Source: Planctomycetota bacterium (GTDB lineage Bacteria; Planctomycetota; Phycisphaerae; Tepidisphaerales; Tepidisphaeraceae). From it: 43,692 nucleotides of DNA. The notes beneath the pieces were generated by a model. The model had not been told where the DNA came from and made no database searches. It saw only the letters and a list, made by a program, of their open reading frames with translations. The translations under genes were made by a program, and so were the position numbers. The stretch is from contig JAPLNB010000365.1 of NCBI GenBank assembly GCA_026693085.1, positions 1 to 43,692 on the forward strand, written 5' to 3'. Below are positions 24,973 to 34,303 of this stretch, one piece after another; position 1 is the first letter of the stretch; each line of letters begins with the position of its first letter.

Positions 24973-26229
24973 TTACGCCGTTTGTATCAACGATTGGCCT
25001 GATGGAGCCTGTTGGCCTACCACACTGTCGTAGAGATTCAGCATCCATTGCACCTTGCGGTCCCACAGAAAATGTTCGGCGATGCGCCGGCGCGCCGCAC
25101 ATCCCATCTGCGCGACCAGCGCGGGGTTGAGGGCCAGCGCACGGATAGAGGCAGCAAGATCACTGGCGTACTGCTCCGGATTGACCGGTGTCACGCGAAT
25201 GCCTGAGTCGTCATCGACTGAGAAAGCGGGCCCGCCGGTGCTGGCCACGATCATAGCCAAGCCGTGACTCATTGCCTCAAGGACAGCGTTGCCGCTCGGT
25301 TCTCGCATGCTTGGAAACAGAAATGCATGGGAACGGGCGTAAAACGTATCCACGAGCTGCCGTGGGATTCTCCCGTGGAATACAACACGGTCTGTGACCC
25401 TCATTTGCCTTGCTTCTGCTTCGCACGCAGCGCGATCCTCTCCATCGCCGACTACGTCAAGTGTGACATCTTGCAGATCCGTAACTTTGGCTATTGCTCG
25501 AACGGCATCTCGAACTCCTTTCGATCGGATCACGCGGCCAACGAACAGCAAATGCAAGCCTCTGGCGTGCGCTTTGTCCGCTGCCCCAGGCTCCGGGAGT
25601 TGAACGACGCCTGTCTCACTCATTACCTCAAACCTTCGCAATGGAATGCCGTCCAGTAGTTCGCGGACGTACGGTGCAGCTCCAAGAACGACTTGGGCCT
25701 GCTGCAGGGTCCGCCTCAGCATTGGGTCGTACTTCAGTCGGAACCGGTCCAGCACACGGAGACGAGTATACCAAGGCTCATAACCAAACTCGTGATTGAA
25801 GCCCTTTGGCATTTCCAGGCTCCCCGCAAGGGGACCCAACACCAGGGGGACGTTGAAGCCGATAGCTGGAGATGGAAACCGAATGGCCAGAGGAGAAATC
25901 TGGTGGATCAGATCGAACCGCTCACCCGCCAGAACAGCGTTTCTGATCCATCGTGTGGCGTTGATGTAGAAACGAATGTAGCCAGGCTTGAGCATCCGAT
26001 TCAGCTGATCGAGCCATCTTGGCATAGCAATATCAGGCCACTCGATCACTCGTATGCCTTCCAGCTGCGTCTTGGCCGACGGCCGCTCACGCGTACGACA
26101 CGTCAAAACGGTCAAATCGTGGTGTTTGGCCAAACGACTGACCCACTGATAGGAGCTCCACGCCTCGCCCACGTCCGTGCCGTCACAGGTCACCGTGAGG
26201 ACTAGAATGCGGAGACGTCGTCCAGTCAT
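24973..26229 (-). CDS. Family 4 glycosyltransferase
   Basis: 418 residues, GT-B fold. The N-terminal Rossmann half opens with RRLRILVLTVTCDG, and the C-terminal half carries LLFVGRVIRSKGV, VFHGRIPR and the donor-binding FPSMREPSGNAVLEAMSHG with the E-x7-E motif. It transfers a sugar from a nucleotide donor to a lipid-linked acceptor with retention. The gene overlaps the preceding GT2 stop by four bases. The sugar is unknown. Confidence 0.92.
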   Translation of the reverse strand: MTGRRLRILVLTVTCDGTDVGEAWSSYQWVSRLAKHHDLTVLTCRTRERPSAKTQLEGIRVIEWPDIAMPRWLDQLNRMLKPGYIRFYINATRWIRNAVLAGERFDLIHQISPLAIRFPSPAIGFNVPLVLGPLAGSLEMPKGFNHEFGYEPWYTRLRVLDRFRLKYDPMLRRTLQQAQVVLGAAPYVRELLDGIPLRRFEVMSETGVVQLPEPGAADKAHARGLHLLFVGRVIRSKGVRDAVRAIAKVTDLQDVTLDVVGDGEDRAACEAEARQMRVTDRVVFHGRIPRQLVDTFYARSHAFLFPSMREPSGNAVLEAMSHGLAMIVASTGGPAFSVDDDSGIRVTPVNPEQYASDLAASIRALALNPALVAQMGCAARRRIAEHFLWDRKVQWMLNLYDSVVGQQAPSGQSLIQTA

Positions 26230-27176
26230 CTGGGTTCACTATTCAGTCGAGGCCAAGCTGTGCCGAAATCCCGCGAAACGGCGAGGAAATGCGCACTCCG
26301 TTCTCTGGCAGAAGAGCTTCTAGTAATGAACGACACCGCATACCACACAAGAAAGTGGCTGAAGTTGAATACCCAGAGCATCACCCACGACAGCGTTGCC
26401 ACTGCGAGCCCATCGTGTTTTCTGAGGAACCGCACCAGCCCTTCCGACAGCATTACATCGCGTTGGTATCCATGCTTGCGACCGCTGACGTTCCCGAGGT
26501 GGACAATTTCCCCTACCGGTGCAAATCGCAGCTTCCAGCCCGCCTGCCTGAACCGTCGGCACCAGTCGGACTCTTCGCCACAGAAGAAAAAGGATTCGTC
26601 GAGTAGCCCCACTTGGTCGATGGCCGTCCTTCTGACAAGCATGTAGCACCCCGAGATCACATCCACATCCCGTTCATCGTCTCGCTGCCAGTAACGCATA
26701 TGTTCGCGTCCGCAGAATGCCGGCCATCTCAGATGGGAGAGGCCGGTCGCTGAGAGAAAGACGTTCAGCAGCGACGGGTAGCGCATACATGTCCGTTGTA
26801 CCGAGCAGTCAGCATTGAGCACGCGGCATCCCATGATCCCGACGTTCGGGTGATGGTCCATATACGCTATAGACTTGGGCAATACGTCGGATAAGACGAT
26901 TGTGTCCGAGTTCAGCAGCAGCACGTAGCGACCACTGGACAACTGGATTGCCTGGTTGTTTGCGGCGCCGAACCCACGATTCCTGTCATTGGAGATAAGT
27001 CGAACGCTCGGGAAAGTGCACCGCACCATATTCGCCGAGCCGTCAGTCGATGCATTATCAACGACGAACACTTCAGTTTCGCCCATTTCCCGTTGCTCAA
27101 AGACAGAGTACAGGCAGTTCTTCAGTACCTCGGACGTGTTCCAGCTGATCACGATAATCGATAGTTGACACGACAT
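26226..27176 (-). CDS. Family 2 glycosyltransferase, rhamnosyltransferase-like
   Basis: 316 residues. It has GT-A signatures LSIIVISWN, VFVVDNASTDGS, NRGFGAANNQAI and LLLNSDT, then GCYMLVRR and FFFCGEESDWCRR typical of WbbL-type rhamnosyltransferases. The last 60 residues contain a probable membrane-associated helix (LSWVMLWVFNFSHFLVWYAV). It overlaps the GT4 start. A 250-base gap with no recognised gene or terminator lies between it and the GT2 gene upstream. Confidence 0.9.
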   Translation of the reverse strand: MSCQLSIIVISWNTSEVLKNCLYSVFEQREMGETEVFVVDNASTDGSANMVRCTFPSVRLISNDRNRGFGAANNQAIQLSSGRYVLLLNSDTIVLSDVLPKSIAYMDHHPNVGIMGCRVLNADCSVQRTCMRYPSLLNVFLSATGLSHLRWPAFCGREHMRYWQRDDERDVDVISGCYMLVRRTAIDQVGLLDESFFFCGEESDWCRRFRQAGWKLRFAPVGEIVHLGNVSGRKHGYQRDVMLSEGLVRFLRKHDGLAVATLSWVMLWVFNFSHFLVWYAVSFITRSSSARERSAHFLAVSRDFGTAWPRLNSEPR

Positions 27177-27428
27177 AAATCACTGAGGGCCACATGCCCC
27201 GTTGGTGCTACTCCCGGCTAGACGCGGCCGCATCAAAGAGCCCAACCAGAAAGCAGCTCGGGCGATCTGCACCAATTCGGATCTGGTACTCGTGCTTGCA
27301 TTCAAGCTGATACAATACTTCCGTTATCCACCGAGACCCGTGTTAACGGACATTCCACGCCGGCACCATATGCCGCTGCCCGAACTATGTACCGACACCG
27401 GTCACGAACTCGCTGCCACATGGACGGT

Positions 27429-28460
27429 CTATTCATGATTGATTGCCTGCCTTAGAAGCTCCGTGTAAAGGTCCGGCAGACTGTCAGGCGAGGCCTGCAA
27501 CAGCTTTCTTGACGCCTTCAATCCTCGCCAAGCGCCACGGATGCGATCCCGCCCGAAGGAACTGTGACTCTGCAGGGCGTAGAGGAGCAGCTTGTACCAT
27601 GCGTATCGCATCACGGCCCGCCGTGCCCTCGATCCGGGTGGAGCGTGCCTACAGGTAACGTAGGCCCGGTTGAGAATCTGAGTGGCGCCCATTTCCGCAC
27701 CACTTCCTCGTCTGCCTGGCATGCGGTAGTGGAACAGTCTGGCGTTATTGGCACCGACAATCAAATGATTGTGTGAGATTTTGAAGGAAGCTTCCACATC
27801 CTCGAACAGACCGTAACCCTCTAACGTCTCATCAAACCGGAGTCGCCTGATCAGTTCTGTGCGAAACGACATGCAGAGGCCCGTCATCCACTCGACCTGC
27901 ACAACATCTTCTCGCGACAGCCATGTTGGCACGGGGCGTACGTGCCATTGCGCCCGCCCGTGAACAATGAATGGATTCGGGAACAGCCTATTCTCGATCA
28001 GGTGCCGACAGCGGCTAATCGCTAGCTTCAGTCGATCGCTCCTAGGCATTACATACGTCAGCTTCTCGACGACCCCCGACGGGAGCTCGTGCGCCCAAGC
28101 TGAGCAGACCCCCCCGATGTCACCGGCAGTGTCCAAGTCGTAAACCTTCAGAATGGCCTCCGCCACACCGGGAAATGCCAAGGCGTCATCGTCGGGGAAC
28201 AGTACCACTGGAGACTGCACGTGTTGGAGTCCTGCGTTACGCTGTCTGGTCAAACCACGATCACATCGCAGGAACAGTAGCTCTATCTTCGCGCCGGCGC
28301 ATGATTCCTCCACCACGCGTCTTGCTGGGGCCGGGTCGTCGCTGGAATCAGCGATGATCAGGCGCTTCGGCAGGACGCTCTGTTGTACGAGCAGCGGCAC
28401 AGACAACGCAAGTGCTTGGGGCCGGTTTCGAGTTGCGATCACGAGGTCGTATTCAATCAT
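27429..28460 (-). CDS. Family 2 glycosyltransferase
   Basis: 343 residues from the ATG at 28460, seven bases after GGGAGA (the GTG three bases earlier is possible). GT2 motifs: DLVIATRNRP, IIADSSDD, RGLTRQRNAGL, VVLFPDDDALAF (metal site), and ETLEGYGLFEDVEAS late in the domain. It is a cytoplasmic sugar transferase of the locus. An IS256-type element lies only 40 bases upstream of its start, so its original promoter or read-through from the FkbM gene may be cut off or replaced. Confidence 0.88.
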   Translation of the reverse strand: MIEYDLVIATRNRPQALALSVPLLVQQSVLPKRLIIADSSDDPAPARRVVEESCAGAKIELLFLRCDRGLTRQRNAGLQHVQSPVVLFPDDDALAFPGVAEAILKVYDLDTAGDIGGVCSAWAHELPSGVVEKLTYVMPRSDRLKLAISRCRHLIENRLFPNPFIVHGRAQWHVRPVPTWLSREDVVQVEWMTGLCMSFRTELIRRLRFDETLEGYGLFEDVEASFKISHNHLIVGANNARLFHYRMPGRRGSGAEMGATQILNRAYVTCRHAPPGSRARRAVMRYAWYKLLLYALQSHSSFGRDRIRGAWRGLKASRKLLQASPDSLPDLYTELLRQAINHE

Positions 28461-28499
28461 CACAACGTCTCCCGGACACCTGCAGGATCACCCGTGCTG

Positions 28500-28507
28500 C
28501 CATTCCG
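28500..28507. repeat. Target-site duplication, left copy
   Basis: CCATTCCG immediately left of the IS256-type element; identical to 29957-29964. Eight bases is the usual duplication length for this family. Confidence 0.85.
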
Positions 28508-28554
28508 GAAGCTGTCCCGCTGGCAGTTGAAGGTTGAGTGAAAGACGGCGGCTC
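28508..28554. repeat. Left terminal inverted repeat of the IS256-type element
   Basis: Imperfect inverted copy of 29917-29956; the common blocks are GAAG-TGTCCC, AGT-GAAGGT-G and GACGGCGGCTC. It is about seven bases longer than the right end because of AGTGAAA between the second and third blocks. Confidence 0.75.
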
Positions 28555-28611
28555 CGATCCGCCTGATCGGTTACGATCAGTGTGGATCAAATCTTACGGA
28601 AAGGAGCCGCC

Positions 28612-29901
28612 ATGAATGCAGAGTACCAAGTCGTCAGCCGTCAGGACAAGCGTCAACTGACCGAATTCCTCATCAAAGAAGGGCAGTTCCTCCTGCCCAT
28701 GGTCAGGCTCATCGAACAGGCCGAGCTGGCCGTCGATGAGCTGATCGACGTGATGGGCCGGGCCAGCATTGAGGCGGTGCTGGAGCTATCGGCCCAGGAG
28801 GTGGCCGGGAGCAAGACGCCGGGAGAGGCCAGTGGCGAGGTTCGCTGGCACGGCCGCCAGGGCGGGATCGTGCATCTGGCCGAACGGAAGCTGAAGGTGG
28901 ACAAGCCGCGGCTGCGTCACAAGGCGGGAGGCCGGGATGCGGAGGTGGCGATCCCGGCCTATGAAGCTCTGCACGCCGACGGGAAGCTGGCGCGGCGGAT
29001 GCTGGACATCCTGATGTTGGGGGTCTCCACGCGTCGGTATAAGAAGGTGTTGCCGGAGATGGCCGACAGCGTGGGCATCAGCAAGAGCGCGGTGAGCCGG
29101 CAGAACATCGCGGCCGGCGAGAAGCTGCTGAAGGAACTGGCGGAGCGGAACTTCACCGAGTTGGACATTTTAATCATCTACATCGACGGGCTGCGGTTCG
29201 GCGAGCACCACGTTTTGGGTGCGGTGGGCGTGGACGTTTCGGGCCACAAGCACGTGCTGGGATTGCGGGAAGGCGCCAACGAGAACACGACGACGGTGAA
29301 GCTGCTGCTGGAGGACCTGGTGGAGCGCGGGGTGGCGCCGGGGCGGCGGAGGCTGTTCGTGATCGACGGTGCCAAGGCGCTGCGGTCCGGGATCGATCAG
29401 GTGTATGGGAAGGACAACCCGGTGCAGCGTTGCCGCAACCACAAGCTGTGGAACGTGACCGACTGTCTGCCGAAGGAGAAGCGGGATCAGATCAAAAGCG
29501 CGATGCGGGCGGCCTGGAAGCTGGACGCGACGGAGGGACAGAAGAAGTTGGAGCAGTTGGCCAGCTGGCTGGAGCGGGAGCATCCTTCGGCGGCGTCGAG
29601 CCTGCGCGAGGGATTGAGCGAGATGTTCACGATCAACCGCCTGGGATTGCCCTCGGCGTTACGGCGATGCCTGGGAACAACGAATCTGATCGATTCCTCG
29701 CATTCGGGGGTGCGTCAGCGAACGGGGCGTGTGAGCAACTGGCAGGACGGATCGATGGCGTTGCGGTGGGCGGGGGCGGCGTTCGAGGCCACCGAAAAGA
29801 GCTTCCGGCGCATCATGGGCCACGAACAACTGTGGATGCTGAAGGCCGCGTTGGATGAGCAGGAGCGAGCACGAACTGGACAAGCCAAGAAGGCAGGATA
29901 G
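28612..29901 (+). CDS. IS256-family transposase (mutator type)
   Basis: 429 residues from the ATG at 28612, five bases after AAAGGAG; the frame open from 28582 lacks a ribosome site. Family landmarks: RRMLDILMLGVSTRRY, GISKSAVSR, the catalytic Asp regions IIYIDGLRFGEH and FVIDGAKAL, CRNHKLWNV (the C/D-x2-H signature), and a late TTNLIDSSHSGVRQR where the third catalytic residue normally lies nearby. It is full length and uninterrupted, so the element may be active. It catalyses cut-and-paste or copy-out movement through DDE chemistry. Confidence 0.93.
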   Translation: MNAEYQVVSRQDKRQLTEFLIKEGQFLLPMVRLIEQAELAVDELIDVMGRASIEAVLELSAQEVAGSKTPGEASGEVRWHGRQGGIVHLAERKLKVDKPRLRHKAGGRDAEVAIPAYEALHADGKLARRMLDILMLGVSTRRYKKVLPEMADSVGISKSAVSRQNIAAGEKLLKELAERNFTELDILIIYIDGLRFGEHHVLGAVGVDVSGHKHVLGLREGANENTTTVKLLLEDLVERGVAPGRRRLFVIDGAKALRSGIDQVYGKDNPVQRCRNHKLWNVTDCLPKEKRDQIKSAMRAAWKLDATEGQKKLEQLASWLEREHPSAASSLREGLSEMFTINRLGLPSALRRCLGTTNLIDSSHSGVRQRTGRVSNWQDGSMALRWAGAAFEATEKSFRRIMGHEQLWMLKAALDEQERARTGQAKKAG

Positions 29902-29916
29902 AGTGTATGCGTCACC

Positions 29917-29956
29917 GAGCCGCCGTCCGACCTTCGACTACGAATGGGACACCTTC
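29917..29956. repeat. Right terminal inverted repeat of the IS256-type element
   Basis: Inverted partner of 28508-28554. It ends at 29956, directly before the second copy of the 8-bp target duplication. Confidence 0.75.
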
Positions 29957-29964
29957 CCATTCCG
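29957..29964. repeat. Target-site duplication, right copy
   Basis: CCATTCCG, identical to 28500-28507 on the other side of the element. Confidence 0.85.
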
Positions 29965-30016
29965 CGCAGTACATCCCACAACGGCACGCCGGAAAAATGT
30001 AATTGCCTTGACGACC

Positions 30017-30976
30017 TCATGATGGCATTGCCTCGCCCGGCAACTTCGTCGGACGCGCATGTTTGATGAAGGGGACGACTCGCGCATGCATTCTCGTTCC
30101 CTCGCGAACGAAGCACACATTCATCTGGGAGTCGCGCCCCGTACACTCGGCCAATGGAAGCAGGCTCAACTCATTGGGCCGTCTGATGGACCGGCAGCAG
30201 CGCACGGTCAAACACGTAAATCCGCGGACTTCCATGAACCGCACGAGCTCTTGTGCACTACCACCAAGATCGCGTAGCCAGCAGTCCGTCATCTCAAGGA
30301 CCACCAGCAACTCACGTCGCTCCAGGAACGGCCCCAATCCCTTTAGCACTCTGTACTCGTAACCTTCGACGTCAATCTTGACTATGGCCGGCCTCATCTG
30401 CTCGAGCTGGGTGTCGAGAATGGCACCCCGAATCATAGGGACTCGCATCGTATGCGAACCGCTAATGCTCCGCAGGGTACATTCGCCTCGGTTCGTCGGA
30501 TTAAGATGAAGCTCGGCTGTCGCGTCACAGTCACCAATCGCTTCTTCGCGAATCTCCAACATGTCCAGATCATTAGCAACCTTATGCATCCATAAGAACG
30601 CCCGCGTGCACGGGTTTGGCTCGAATGCGATGATCCTTCCATTGCGGCCAATGCGTCTGGCGGCGAAGAGCGAGATGTGCCCGACGTTTGCGCCTATGTC
30701 TATAAACGCGTCTCCCTCTCTGACCACTTGCCAGATGAGATTCGGGACATCGTTCTCATAAAAGCGTCCAGTATAGTATACCTCTCGCTGGATAGCTTGC
30801 GTCATGTCTAAGATCATTTGGAATCCATGTCTCCATCCCTTGCGCAATCGAATCCCTCCGTCAATGGCTGTAGCGGCGGCCCCACCTAATCGGCAATACA
30901 ACAAGTGCGCACCGGCCGGGAGGCGGCGCAACGCCGGAGAGATGATCTTGATAAGCCATCGCCCGCCAAACATCAC
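30017..30976 (-). CDS. FkbM-family methyltransferase
   Basis: 319 residues (GTG at 30976 with AGGAG six bases upstream; ATG at 30973 also possible). The SAM-binding motif FIDIGANVGHISLFAA is near residue 95, followed by GRIIAFEPNP (acidic residue binding the SAM ribose) and IVKIDVEGYEYRVLKGL, all typical of FkbM enzymes. These O-methylate sugars or small molecules, so it probably methylates a hydroxyl in the glycan. It ends about 50 bases before the IS256-type element, which may separate it from the glycosyltransferase gene downstream. Confidence 0.88.
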   Translation of the reverse strand: MMFGGRWLIKIISPALRRLPAGAHLLYCRLGGAAATAIDGGIRLRKGWRHGFQMILDMTQAIQREVYYTGRFYENDVPNLIWQVVREGDAFIDIGANVGHISLFAARRIGRNGRIIAFEPNPCTRAFLWMHKVANDLDMLEIREEAIGDCDATAELHLNPTNRGECTLRSISGSHTMRVPMIRGAILDTQLEQMRPAIVKIDVEGYEYRVLKGLGPFLERRELLVVLEMTDCWLRDLGGSAQELVRFMEVRGFTCLTVRCCRSIRRPNELSLLPLAECTGRDSQMNVCFVREGTRMHARVVPFIKHARPTKLPGEAMPS

Positions 30977-31015
30977 GTCACACTCCTATTTGGTGTTCGA
31001 CAAACTCGTGCCATT

Positions 31016-32176
31016 TTACACCACGCATGAAACTGCCACGTTGCACCTACGAAGAGCATGCACGTATGCCTTCGTCAGCAAAGTCATCACCTTTGAATGG
31101 TCACACCGATCAGCAACCACGGCCCTAGCTCGATCCGCCATAGCACCGGCCCCTTCTGGGTCATCGAGTATGCCGTTGATTCCGTCAGCAATGCTGGATG
31201 CGTTTGTGTGATCGACATACCTGCAATGGACACCATGTTCAAACCAGTCTGTCCAGGGTGGTATTCTGCTAAGCACCATTGGCACACCCGCCATCGCTGC
31301 ATCCAAGGCCGACCTCCCGAAGCTCTCTGCGCGCGATGGCGACACAAAGACATCAGCCTCACGATACAGCTCGGCGACATTCTCTACGTGCCCCAAGAGA
31401 TGCACCCCCCCAGACGATCCAGCCAGTATCCGACGACATTCACCCAAGCAGGGGCCATCGCCAGCCACGAATAGTTGTGCCGCCGTGTGACGCCGGTGCA
31501 CCCGGTCAAACGCATCCAGCAGTTGAACCACCCCTTTCTCGGGTGCCAATCGTCCACAATAGAGAACGACCTTGGTGCCACGTTTCGATCGCATCTCTTG
31601 GGGCATGCTGCCATCTGCCTCTGCAGGCACATCCACGAGGTTCGGGACTGCAAAGATAGTGCATGGATCTATCCCAATTCTCGTATGGACCTCTCGCTCA
31701 GCTTCACTAGGTACAATGATCGCCGACACATACGCAGCGTTTGCGAGGTGGCGTTGAACCCACACCCGATCGCCGTGAGGTTCAAGACTAGACGGCCCGT
31801 GGAGTGTCACCACAAGCGGAATTGACTGCGGCAAGAGGCGCCGGATGAGCTTGATGCGCGGCGAAAGGCAGCCCCTTCCTGAGTGGAGATGTATCACGGA
31901 TGTGCCACCGAGGCGAGCGAGCAGCAATCGCGCACAGAGGCCAATACTCGTGACCGGCAATGCTTGGACTTTCACAGTGCGCACTCTGTCGAGGAATTCC
32001 CTGCTTTGCTCGGCGATCTGATACCACACAGTGACGCGACGTCCCAGATGCTGCTCCGCAGCCGCCTGCAGTGTTGTGCTTACGCACGCCCCTCCGAACG
32101 AGGCCATCCTGATGATATGGACGACGCTCCGGACGCAGGCATGATCAACAACCGTGGTATGCTCAGCACTTCTCAT
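31016..32176 (-). CDS. Family 4 glycosyltransferase
   Basis: 386 residues, GT-B fold. The N-terminal half opens with VVHIIRMASFGGAC. The C-terminal half carries VVLYCGRLAPEKGVVQLLDAF, VHLLGHV and FVSPSRAESFGRSALDAAMAG with the E-x7-D/E donor motif. It is a retaining sugar transferase on the cytoplasmic side. It lies 40 bases before the FkbM gene and about 100 bases after a deacetylase gene, all in one direction. Confidence 0.92.
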   Translation of the reverse strand: MRSAEHTTVVDHACVRSVVHIIRMASFGGACVSTTLQAAAEQHLGRRVTVWYQIAEQSREFLDRVRTVKVQALPVTSIGLCARLLLARLGGTSVIHLHSGRGCLSPRIKLIRRLLPQSIPLVVTLHGPSSLEPHGDRVWVQRHLANAAYVSAIIVPSEAEREVHTRIGIDPCTIFAVPNLVDVPAEADGSMPQEMRSKRGTKVVLYCGRLAPEKGVVQLLDAFDRVHRRHTAAQLFVAGDGPCLGECRRILAGSSGGVHLLGHVENVAELYREADVFVSPSRAESFGRSALDAAMAGVPMVLSRIPPWTDWFEHGVHCRYVDHTNASSIADGINGILDDPEGAGAMADRARAVVADRCDHSKVMTLLTKAYVHALRRCNVAVSCVV

Positions 32177-32275
32177 GAGTTGGCTTTACATCTGTCTATA
32201 ATCGCCACAGCCTGAAGTGCGCAATGCGACAAACCGCATACAAGCTCTGCGACCCAGAATCAACCGTTTTCGCAA

Positions 32276-32938
32276 TCATATCCAATGCTTGAGGAGCACT
32301 CTGAGTCGCTGCCGAATCAGTCGCAATCCATGCAACTCGCCGTCGATGATGTGCAGTATGCCGGCTGCATTGTGGTGTCGGAAAATCATGCTGCGGTGCT
32401 GGAGCCAGGCGTCGGGGCTACTACTGAGTCGATCACATGTAAGCACGTGCCTGTATCCTGCCTGCCTGCACGCGAAAAGCGACCTCCGATCGTACGAACC
32501 ATATGGGCACGCGACTGTTGTCACAGCGTGTCCCAGCACTTGCTCGAGTGCATTCTTCGCGTCCAGCGTCTCTTCCCGCAGCCGCACCGCGGGTAGGCCG
32601 CGCCATCGCTGATGAGTCATCCCGTGGCATCCGATCACCATACCGGCGCGCGACAACTCTCGAACGCCATGCGGGTCGAGGTAGCCTGGGACATTCAATC
32701 GCCCGACGGTAATGAAGAAAATGGCCTTTAAGTTCCGCTGCGCTAACGAAGGTAACGCAATCCGCAGATCCGAGGCGTTCCCATCGTCGAAGGAAATGCC
32801 GACCCAAGGGTGTTCAGCTACCGAATCCAGAGCGAACTCCAACTGCCGGGAGGTCACCCATACCCTCTCCTCGCCAGGCTCCAGTTGACGAGGAGGATCA
32901 TCAATACCGTGGAAAACCAGGTTAACCATCTTCCTCAT
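32276..32938 (-). CDS. Short polysaccharide deacetylase (NodB-like)
   Basis: 220 residues; AGGAGG six bases before the ATG at 32938. CE4-type motifs: VFHGI at the start, ISFDDGNASD, CHGMTHQRW with the metal His pair, and ACPYGSYDRR. No signal peptide or membrane anchor is evident, so it may be cytoplasmic and act on a sugar precursor. It is a paralog of 35353-36030, with which it shares FHGI, FDDGNASD, HG--H and CP-GSY-RR. It follows the ligase-like membrane protein by about 55 bases. Confidence 0.87.
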   Translation of the reverse strand: MRKMVNLVFHGIDDPPRQLEPGEERVWVTSRQLEFALDSVAEHPWVGISFDDGNASDLRIALPSLAQRNLKAIFFITVGRLNVPGYLDPHGVRELSRAGMVIGCHGMTHQRWRGLPAVRLREETLDAKNALEQVLGHAVTTVACPYGSYDRRSLFACRQAGYRHVLTCDRLSSSPDAWLQHRSMIFRHHNAAGILHIIDGELHGLRLIRQRLRVLLKHWI

Positions 32939-32992
32939 CGGGCCCTCCTGCTGGCTTGCTTACGTGTGGTGCGTCATGGCTGACCTTCCGCA

Positions 32993-34303
32993 CTACGTTG
33001 ACTCGGAGTATGCGGTTGGCAACGCAGGACGAGCCGCATCCAGCATCCAAATCGAGCTTCCAAGCAGCATCATCAAGGCGACAAACGAGGAGTTCCAGAA
33101 ATGAACCGTGCATCCGGCAATGCACAGGCCAGTCATGCTCACCATCCATCCCATCCGACAGACCGCAGTCCCTGCGTCCAAGTTATCGCGCGTGGCCAAC
33201 TGGACAACAACGTACGCGAAGGCTCCGCCGAGCATGAGGATCGCCGGCAGTCCGTACATCATCGTCGTGCAGAGCCAGAAGTTGTCTACGCTGTCCGAAA
33301 TCCAGGTCGGATGCTCCCAGCTGTTGTTACCGATACCGAAAAATGGGTGCCGTTGCACCTCGGCCGTCCCACAGTCCCATATGAGGATGCGGCCATATGC
33401 TGTGTCGGCGTTGAAGGTCAGGTAATACAGCGCGATCGTCATCGGCGTCCGATTGGAGTAACAGTCTACCGCTACATACATAAGGGCGAGGATGATGAAT
33501 AGGTGCCACCAGCGCCGGTTGATTGTCCGTGTAAGCCCATCCCAGATTATGCCGACCGATTGAGTCACCAAGCACGCCACGGCACCGCTGGAAACGGACA
33601 TCGCGGCACTGACAATCACCGCCGCCAGACGGAGCCATCGGCCTAAGGTTGAGCTCAGGACATACCACGAAAGCCCCAATATGGACGAACAGAACACGCC
33701 CAGCAAGATGGGATGGTCAAAGGGGCCGTAGGCCCGCTCCAGGCCCATGCGGCGGCCAATCTGTTTCGCCTCTGGCTGCATGAAGTGGTAGCCGGTAATT
33801 GCCTCCGGCACAGTGACGAGGGACAAGAGAACTACAATCAGCGTCCAAACCTTCACCAAACCGCGAAATGATGACGCATCGCGGATGTGGCGCCGGGCCA
33901 GCAAATAAGTACCCAGACCCTCGACAATGTAGATTCCGCCGCTCTGAAGTCCCTGTACGGGCCCATGCACGACGATCAGCGCCAGCATAGCCCAGAGCAC
34001 ATGGCCGATCATGAGAACATCGCACCACCGTACTCGTCCGCACTGCCTCGAAAGCAACGCTACCACGCAAGGAAAGAAGAACACAAGCAACACCAGCCGA
34101 TACGCGGTGAGCCGCAACGTGCCAACGTAGAATGATGTGTTGGTCGGGAATAGTAGAGCCAGAAGCAACAACAGTGCCGGAAGCGGCACGCGAGCGACCG
34201 TCCCGCTCCACCCGCCTTCGATTGAAGGCTCGACGAATCCGCTCGCGACGTGCATCCGCGAAGGAAACGACCGACCAACGGATGAGACATCAACGCTGGC
34301 CAT
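32993..34303 (-). CDS. O-antigen ligase/Wzy-like membrane protein
   Basis: 436 residues from the ATG at 34303, six bases after GGAAGG. About ten to twelve hydrophobic helices are visible, with a larger extracytoplasmic loop between about 320 and 365 (DTAYGRILIWDCGTAEVQRHPFFGIGNNSW). The arginine-containing RILIW followed by PFFGIGNN is the signature of the WaaL/Wzy/RodA-like polymerase-ligase family. It either polymerises the lipid-linked repeats or joins the glycan to an acceptor. The two jobs cannot be told apart by sequence. It overlaps the FemAB-type gene by 14 bases. Confidence 0.85.
   Translation of the reverse strand: MASVDVSSVGRSFPSRMHVASGFVEPSIEGGWSGTVARVPLPALLLLLALLFPTNTSFYVGTLRLTAYRLVLLVFFFPCVVALLSRQCGRVRWCDVLMIGHVLWAMLALIVVHGPVQGLQSGGIYIVEGLGTYLLARRHIRDASSFRGLVKVWTLIVVLLSLVTVPEAITGYHFMQPEAKQIGRRMGLERAYGPFDHPILLGVFCSSILGLSWYVLSSTLGRWLRLAAVIVSAAMSVSSGAVACLVTQSVGIIWDGLTRTINRRWWHLFIILALMYVAVDCYSNRTPMTIALYYLTFNADTAYGRILIWDCGTAEVQRHPFFGIGNNSWEHPTWISDSVDNFWLCTTMMYGLPAILMLGGAFAYVVVQLATRDNLDAGTAVCRMGWMVSMTGLCIAGCTVHFWNSSFVALMMLLGSSIWMLDAARPALPTAYSEST

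Larger units (their letters stand above)
28508..29956 (+). mobile_element. IS256-family insertion sequence, complete
   Basis: A 1449-bp element with an 8-bp direct repeat CCATTCCG on both sides (28500-28507, 29957-29964). The ends are inverted repeats. Left begins GAAGCTGTCCC, right (reverse complement) GAAGGTGTCCC. They share AGT(T/C)GAAGGT(T/C)G further in and finally GACGGCGGCTC (28544-28554, 29917-29927). The left end has about seven extra bases between the last two blocks. It carries one intact transposase on the plus strand, opposite to the host genes. The perfect duplication implies a recent insertion, between the FkbM and GT2 genes. Confidence 0.92.
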
